DNA of 8,595 nt from an uncultured Dorea sp. (GTDB lineage: Bacteria; Bacillota; Clostridia; Lachnospirales; Lachnospiraceae): assembly GCA_910588745.1 (NCBI GenBank), contig CAJURK010000072.1, forward strand, positions 1 through 8,595. The letters are read 5' to 3'. Under the pieces are notes generated by a model that saw nothing but the letters and a program-made list of their open reading frames with translations, had not been told where the DNA came from and did no database searches. Shown piece by piece: positions 5,715 through 8,595 of this stretch. The first letter of the stretch is position 1, and the number at the start of each line of letters is the position of its first letter. The translations under genes were made by a program, and so were the position numbers.

Positions 5715-6764
5715 ATGATGAAAGCGCTAGTAATGAGTGAACCAGGGAAAGTAGCGATGACAGAGCTTCCGAAGCCTGCCGTCGGGCCGGAGGAAGTGTT
5801 GGTACGTATCCGTGCGGCGGGAATCTGCATCAATGACGTAAGGGATTTTAAAGGGGAAGGGCATTACAGCTATCCCCGGATCGGCGGTCACGAATTTGCG
5901 GGAGAAATCTGTGAGATGGGCGCGGCTGTCAACAAGAATCGGTTCCATATCGGGCAGAAGGTAGTGACCTATGTTGTGGATAATTGTAAAGAATGTTATT
6001 ACTGCAAGCATGGCTGTGAAAATATCTGCCCGGATTTTGCGTCAACCACAGCGTATCAGAATCCGAATGGGATATCCGGGTTCGGAGGATTTGGACAGTA
6101 TGTGGCGGCGAAAGCAGAGGATCTCTACATCTGCAGGGACGAGGTGCCTTATGAGGAGCTTGCAATGGTAGAGCCGCTTGCCTGCGTGCTGAATTCAATT
6201 AATAAATGCCAGGTTGAATTCGGCGACGACGTGTTGGTAATCGGCGGAGGAACCATGGGAATGCTTCATGTGATGCTGGCCCATATGCGGGGGGCGAATG
6301 TGATTCTGTCTGAACCGATGGAAGCGCGGCGAAAGAAGGCTCTGGAACTAGGCGCAAACATTGTGATAGATCCCATGCACTGCGACGTTGTGAAAGAGGT
6401 TAAGAATGTGACGGACGGATTGGGCGCGAAAGTGGTATTTAATACGACCGCCGTTCCCGCTCTCGCCCTTCAGGCGCTGGACTGTACGGCAATAAACGGA
6501 ACGATGGTGATGTTCTCATCCCTGCATCCAAATCAGCCGGTAGAGGTAAATCTGGGATTGATTCATTCATCCCAGAAAAATATTACGGGAGCGCAGAATG
6601 GTTCGGTAAAAACGTTCTGGCAGGCGGTTCAACTGCTGAACAAAGGTCTTTTTGACCCGAAACCGCTGATTGAAGAGGTATTTGATTATCACGATTTTGC
6701 TAAAGCTATGGCTTGCGCAATGCGCAACGATACATACAAAGTTATTTTAAAAATTACGGATTAG
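5715..6764 (+). CDS. Zinc-dependent medium-chain dehydrogenase, polyol/sugar-phosphate type
   Basis: This 349-residue enzyme is a member of the zinc alcohol/sorbitol dehydrogenase family, which oxidises an alcohol to a ketone (or the reverse) with NAD(P). Predicted catalytic zinc ligands are C38, H59 with the following E60, and E153. The structural zinc site is C91, C94, C97 and C105. The Rossmann motif GGGTMG lies at 177-182, and E200 at the end of the second strand of that fold favours NAD(H) over NADP(H). The usual CGSD/CxTD after the first ligand reads CIND, so the proton-relay Ser/Thr is Asn40. Length and general pattern resemble galactitol-1-phosphate and sorbitol dehydrogenases, but I cannot fix the substrate. 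AGGAGG at 5701-5706, inside the preceding coding end, serves ATG 5715 (ATG 5718 is a possible alternative one codon later). The aldolase begins 12 bases downstream, which supports a role at the sugar-phosphate level. Confidence 0.9.
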   Translation: MMKALVMSEPGKVAMTELPKPAVGPEEVLVRIRAAGICINDVRDFKGEGHYSYPRIGGHEFAGEICEMGAAVNKNRFHIGQKVVTYVVDNCKECYYCKHGCENICPDFASTTAYQNPNGISGFGGFGQYVAAKAEDLYICRDEVPYEELAMVEPLACVLNSINKCQVEFGDDVLVIGGGTMGMLHVMLAHMRGANVILSEPMEARRKKALELGANIVIDPMHCDVVKEVKNVTDGLGAKVVFNTTAVPALALQALDCTAINGTMVMFSSLHPNQPVEVNLGLIHSSQKNITGAQNGSVKTFWQAVQLLNKGLFDPKPLIEEVFDYHDFAKAMACAMRNDTYKVILKITD

Positions 6765-6776
6765 GGGGGCGGACGG

Positions 6777-7643
6777 ATGTTAGTAACATTACAGGAAATA
6801 TTAGCAATTGCAGAAGAGAAAAAAATAGCGGTGGGCGCGTTTAATACGCCGAATCTGGACGCGCTGCGTTCCGTGATTGATTCTGCTCAGGAGCTGGGAC
6901 TTCCGGTCATCGTTCAGCACTGCCAGATGCACGAGGAACTGATCCCGCTTGACATCATCGGGCCGATTATGGTGGAACACGCGAAGAAAGCGACGGTGCC
7001 GGTCTGCGTACACTTAGATCACGGCGAAGACTTAGATTATCTGGAGAGGGCGCTGAAATTGGGCTTTACTTCTGTTATGTACGACGGATCAACTGCTCCT
7101 TATCAGGAGAACCTTGCCGCTACCTGCGCGGCAGTGGAACTTGCGGCGAAATATAACGCGAATGTCGAGGCGGAGTTGGGATGCATGGGAAAAAGAGAAT
7201 TTGGCGATGGAGACAGCGATAAAACCGCGGGTGAAAAGATTTATACAGACCCGGATTTGGCGAAGGAGTTTGTAAAGACTGCGGGAATTGACGCTCTGGC
7301 GTGTTCTTTTGGAACGACACATGGGATTTATCTGACAGAGCCGAAGCTGAATTTTGATATCGTCAAGGGCGTTCGGGAAAAAGCAGACGGGATCCCGGTA
7401 GTTATGCACGGAGGTTCCGGAGTGAGCCGGGAAGATTTTAGGAAAGCAATCAGAGCCGGAGTCCGCAAGATTAATTATTTTACCTATATGGATAAGGCTG
7501 GCGGGGAAGCAGGACAGGCTTATGTGGATGAGGTAGAAAAAGGAAAGCCGGTATTTTATTCTATGATCCGTAAAGCGGGAATGGAGGCAATGAAAAAGAA
7601 TGTGTCGGAGGCGATGAAGACCTTTGCGATGCTGGATGCTTAG
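6777..7643 (+). CDS. Class II (zinc) ketose-bisphosphate aldolase, GatY/KbaY/FbaA family
   Basis: The enzyme reversibly cleaves a ketose (bis)phosphate to dihydroxyacetone phosphate and an aldehyde in the cytoplasm. It is 288 residues, the usual length of tagatose- and fructose-bisphosphate aldolases. Catalytic D81 and zinc ligand H82 lie in HLDHGEDLDYL, E133 lies in EAELG, and the other zinc ligands are H182 (FGTTHGIY) and H211 (VMHGGSG). The phosphate-binding loop around residues 211-215 is intact. The segment after GVRK reads INYFTYMD instead of the more common NxxT[DE], which may mark a substrate subgroup. It follows the dehydrogenase closely with a G-rich ribosome binding site at about 6765-6772. 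No GatZ/KbaZ partner and no sugar-phosphate kinase are in the window, so the true substrate (tagatose-, fructose- or another ketose-phosphate) is open. Confidence 0.92.
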   Translation: MLVTLQEILAIAEEKKIAVGAFNTPNLDALRSVIDSAQELGLPVIVQHCQMHEELIPLDIIGPIMVEHAKKATVPVCVHLDHGEDLDYLERALKLGFTSVMYDGSTAPYQENLAATCAAVELAAKYNANVEAELGCMGKREFGDGDSDKTAGEKIYTDPDLAKEFVKTAGIDALACSFGTTHGIYLTEPKLNFDIVKGVREKADGIPVVMHGGSGVSREDFRKAIRAGVRKINYFTYMDKAGGEAGQAYVDEVEKGKPVFYSMIRKAGMEAMKKNVSEAMKTFAMLDA

Positions 7644-7674
7644 ATATTAGAACTTGTCTTGAGAACTGCAAGAT

Positions 7675-7845
7675 GTGAAATATTATTTGTCAAAATTATG
7701 TAAGGATTATGGGTATGATTTATCTGCTACTACTGACTGGTTAGCAACAAATCTTTCTTTGCCTGTTGATGATTTTAAAATAGAAAACCTTAATGTTTCT
7801 ATGTGTAAAAGAGCATTAGCGATTATTGGAGCTGCAAGAAAATGA
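7675..7845 (+). pseudogene. Unrecognised 56-codon reading frame, possibly the C-terminal remnant of a gene
   Basis: From GTG 7675 the frame reads 56 residues, beginning with a Tyr/Lys-rich helix-like stretch (VKYYLSKLCKDYGYDLS), continuing through DWLATNLSLP and ending VSMCKRALAIIGAARK. The frame is open back to a TGA just before 7664. No ribosome binding site precedes the GTG, and the preceding bases belong to the aldolase end or the junction. Codon use is AT-rich like the mobile-element side and unlike the sugar operon. A perfect-looking terminator follows 9 bases after the stop, as at the end of a real gene. I therefore read it as a truncated 3' end rather than an intact small gene, but an intact small protein with weak initiation is possible. 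I do not recognise the family. Confidence 0.4.
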
Positions 7846-7854
7846 TGAAAAATG

Positions 7855-7895
7855 GCTGTAGGTGTGTAATGCACCTATAGCTTATTTTTTATTTT
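7855..7895 (+). terminator. Rho-independent terminator, plus strand
   Basis: GCTGTAGGTG (7855-7864) pairs with CACCTATAGC (7872-7881), ten pairs with one G-U, around a seven-base loop. It is followed by the T-rich tail TTATTTTTTATTTT (7882-7895). It would end transcripts from the 56-codon frame and, if nothing stops earlier, read-through from the sugar operon, which has no terminator of its own before this point. Confidence 0.85.
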
Positions 7896-7903
7896 AGAAC
7901 AAA

Positions 7904-7931
7904 CAAAAAATGCCTTGCCGAAGCAAAGCAT
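7904..7931 (-). terminator. Rho-independent terminator, minus strand, UUCG tetraloop
   Basis: On the minus strand ATGCTTTGC pairs with GCAAGGCAT (nine pairs, one G-U) around the very stable loop TTCG, followed by TTTTTTG. It lies about 100 bases downstream of the TnpC-like stop codon and is the natural end of that leftward transcript. It stands back to back with the plus-strand terminator at 7855-7895. Confidence 0.85.
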
Positions 7932-7948
7932 TCTTTCACATAAATTCA

Positions 7949-8024
7949 AGGTATCCTTAACGGATCTAAAGTAAGATATGGCTTTTTTAAGAGCCATTCA
8001 ATTAAGTGTATCCTTTTTCAAGGA
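7949..8024. repeat. Cluster of three short inverted repeats with a swapped 7-mer/8-mer pair
   Basis: AAGG-TAT-CCTT lies at 7948-7958, ATGGCT (7978-7983) faces AGCCAT (7992-7997), and TCCTT (8011-8015) faces AAGGA (8020-8024). GTATCCTT occurs at 7951-7958 and again at 8008-8015. TTCAAGG occurs at 7945-7951 and again at 8017-8023, so the two motifs appear in opposite order in the two copies. Such clusters are seen near ends of elements moved by tyrosine recombinases, where they act as binding sites, but here this is only a suggestion. Confidence 0.35.
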
Positions 8025-8034
8025 CATATTAATT

Positions 8035-8382
8035 TTAGCTTTCGTCAAGGCCCTTACACCAAGCATCATACTTAGTTTTTACTTCCTCATATTTTTGCTG
8101 TAATTCAATGTAGCGCTTTTCAGCTTGTTGAAATTTTTCATATAAAGAATCCTCTGATTCGTTTTCTTTTTGTAAGCCTGAAAAAGTTTCAATCATCATA
8201 GAGAAGGCATCATGATTATAAAGATAGGCTCTGCTTACTTCTGCTTGCTTTGCTACTGTATAGAAGTTGATTTTTTCATCGTGCAAAATCATAGAATATA
8301 GAGCCTTGTAAACTTTTGTGTAAGTATCATAGCTTCTCTGCTTTTGGTGATTAACGATTCCCTCACTATTCCTCTTCGTCAT
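8035..8382 (-). CDS. TnpC-like transposition accessory protein (DUF6262, Tn554-type)
   Basis: This 115-residue protein resembles the small third gene product of Tn554-like transposons, which accompanies two tyrosine recombinases (TnpA, TnpB) and affects transposition frequency and orientation. The N-terminus (MTKRNSEGIVNHQKQRSYDT) has the conserved basic/polar pattern of the family as I recall it. INFYTVAKQAEVSRAYLYNH at 38-57 is a helix-turn-helix of TetR-like appearance, and residues about 68-107 form a charged coiled coil. GAGGAG at 8390-8395 (minus strand) is a good ribosome binding site seven bases before the ATG, inside the overlapping upstream gene. Its AT-rich codon use differs from the sugar operon. 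No antibiotic-resistance or other cargo gene is visible in the window. Confidence 0.72.
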   Translation of the reverse strand: MTKRNSEGIVNHQKQRSYDTYTKVYKALYSMILHDEKINFYTVAKQAEVSRAYLYNHDAFSMMIETFSGLQKENESEDSLYEKFQQAEKRYIELQQKYEEVKTKYDAWCKGLDES

Positions 8383-8593
8383 CTTCCATCTCCTCTTCCA
8401 TATTACGAATATTTAATTCTGTGAGATTAGCCATTCTGGTGTAAAGGTTTGTTGCCCTTTTGAATAATCCTACGTTTTTCATCCGCAAAATCATATTCTC
8501 TATTTCAAGCTCTTTAATGCGTTTGTTGGCTTCTTCTAAATCTGTGTATGTTCTCTTGCCGATAGTTGGCTTTTGCTTAGAGTTATTTATGTA
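8366..8593 (-). CDS. C-terminal end of a mobile-element gene, probably the TnpB-type recombinase (partial)
   Basis: An uninterrupted minus-strand frame enters from the right edge and ends at TAG 8366-8368, giving 75 visible residues. It overlaps the start of the TnpC-like gene by 17 bases, the coupling expected of tnpB and tnpC. The visible part has a basic patch (NNSKQKPTIGKRTYTDLEEA), a heptad-like charged helix (LEEANKRIKELEIENMILRM) and an acidic end whose GAA/GAG codons provide the next gene's ribosome binding site. The catalytic region of a tyrosine recombinase would lie outside the window, so the name rests on gene order and not on catalytic motifs. Confidence 0.5.
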   Translation of the reverse strand, partial: YINNSKQKPTIGKRTYTDLEEANKRIKELEIENMILRMKNVGLFKRATNLYTRMANLTELNIRNMEEEMEDDEEE

Positions 8594-8595
8594 GT

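Larger units (their letters stand above)
7644..8034. other. AT-rich junction region between the sugar operon and the mobile-element genes
   Basis: These 391 bases contain one short plus-strand reading frame (7675-7845), two back-to-back terminators (7855-7895 and 7904-7931) and three short inverted repeats (7949-8024), all described separately. The composition changes from about 55% G+C in a 60-base sample of the aldolase gene (33 of 60 at 6901-6960) to about 30% in a sample of the TnpC-like gene (18 of 60 at 8101-8160). The boundary of the inserted element should lie near 7644-7675, but no target duplication can be proven from one end. Confidence 0.6.

Noticed and set aside
1..8595. CRISPR array, rRNA or tRNA genes
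   Set aside because: No regularly spaced long repeats and no cloverleaf- or rRNA-like conserved sequence were seen on either strand.

Overview
The window looks like the chromosome of a low-to-mid G+C Gram-positive anaerobe, most plausibly a gut Clostridia/Lachnospiraceae-type organism. The reasons are strong GGAGG-type ribosome binding sites, tight gene spacing, a mannose-family PTS controlled by a PRD regulator, and a Tn554-like recombinase module at the right edge. No marker gene fixes the species.

Layout. (1) 59-1987, minus strand: a complete PRD-type PTS-responsive transcription activator (two HTHs, two PRDs, a degenerate EIIB, an EIIA). (2) 1988-2378: a divergent control region with a good extended -10 promoter for the rightward operon, several AATT-centred inverted repeats as operator candidates, and a leader of about 125 nt that can fold. 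(3) 2379-5013, plus strand: the four subunits of a mannose/fructose/sorbose-family PTS transporter in the order EIIA, EIIB, EIIC, EIID. (4) 5014-5126: two strong consecutive hairpins without a clear U-tract, probably a processing, stability or partial attenuation element. (5) 5127-7643, plus strand: a DUF4428-type zinc-ribbon protein of unknown function, a zinc-dependent medium-chain dehydrogenase and a class II ketose-bisphosphate aldolase. (6) 7644-8034: a visibly AT-richer stretch with an unrecognised 56-codon reading frame, a plus-strand terminator, a UUCG-loop terminator facing the other way, and a cluster of short inverted repeats. (7) 8035-8595, minus strand: a TnpC-like (DUF6262) protein and, overlapping it, the C-terminal end of an upstream gene that runs off the window, probably the partner recombinase.

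How it works together (inference from family knowledge). The PTS imports and phosphorylates a sugar or sugar derivative, the dehydrogenase interconverts alcohol and ketone at the sugar-phosphate level, and the aldolase cleaves a ketose phosphate to trioses. The divergent regulator would sense PTS phosphorylation state through its PRD and EIIA histidines and control the operon. The substrate cannot be read from the sequence. No sugar-phosphate kinase is present, so either a housekeeping phosphofructokinase supplies the bisphosphate or the aldolase accepts a monophosphate. The module is of a familiar kind. The least explained parts are the zinc-ribbon protein inside a sugar operon and the junction with the mobile element. 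I did not find convincing evidence of an entirely new system.
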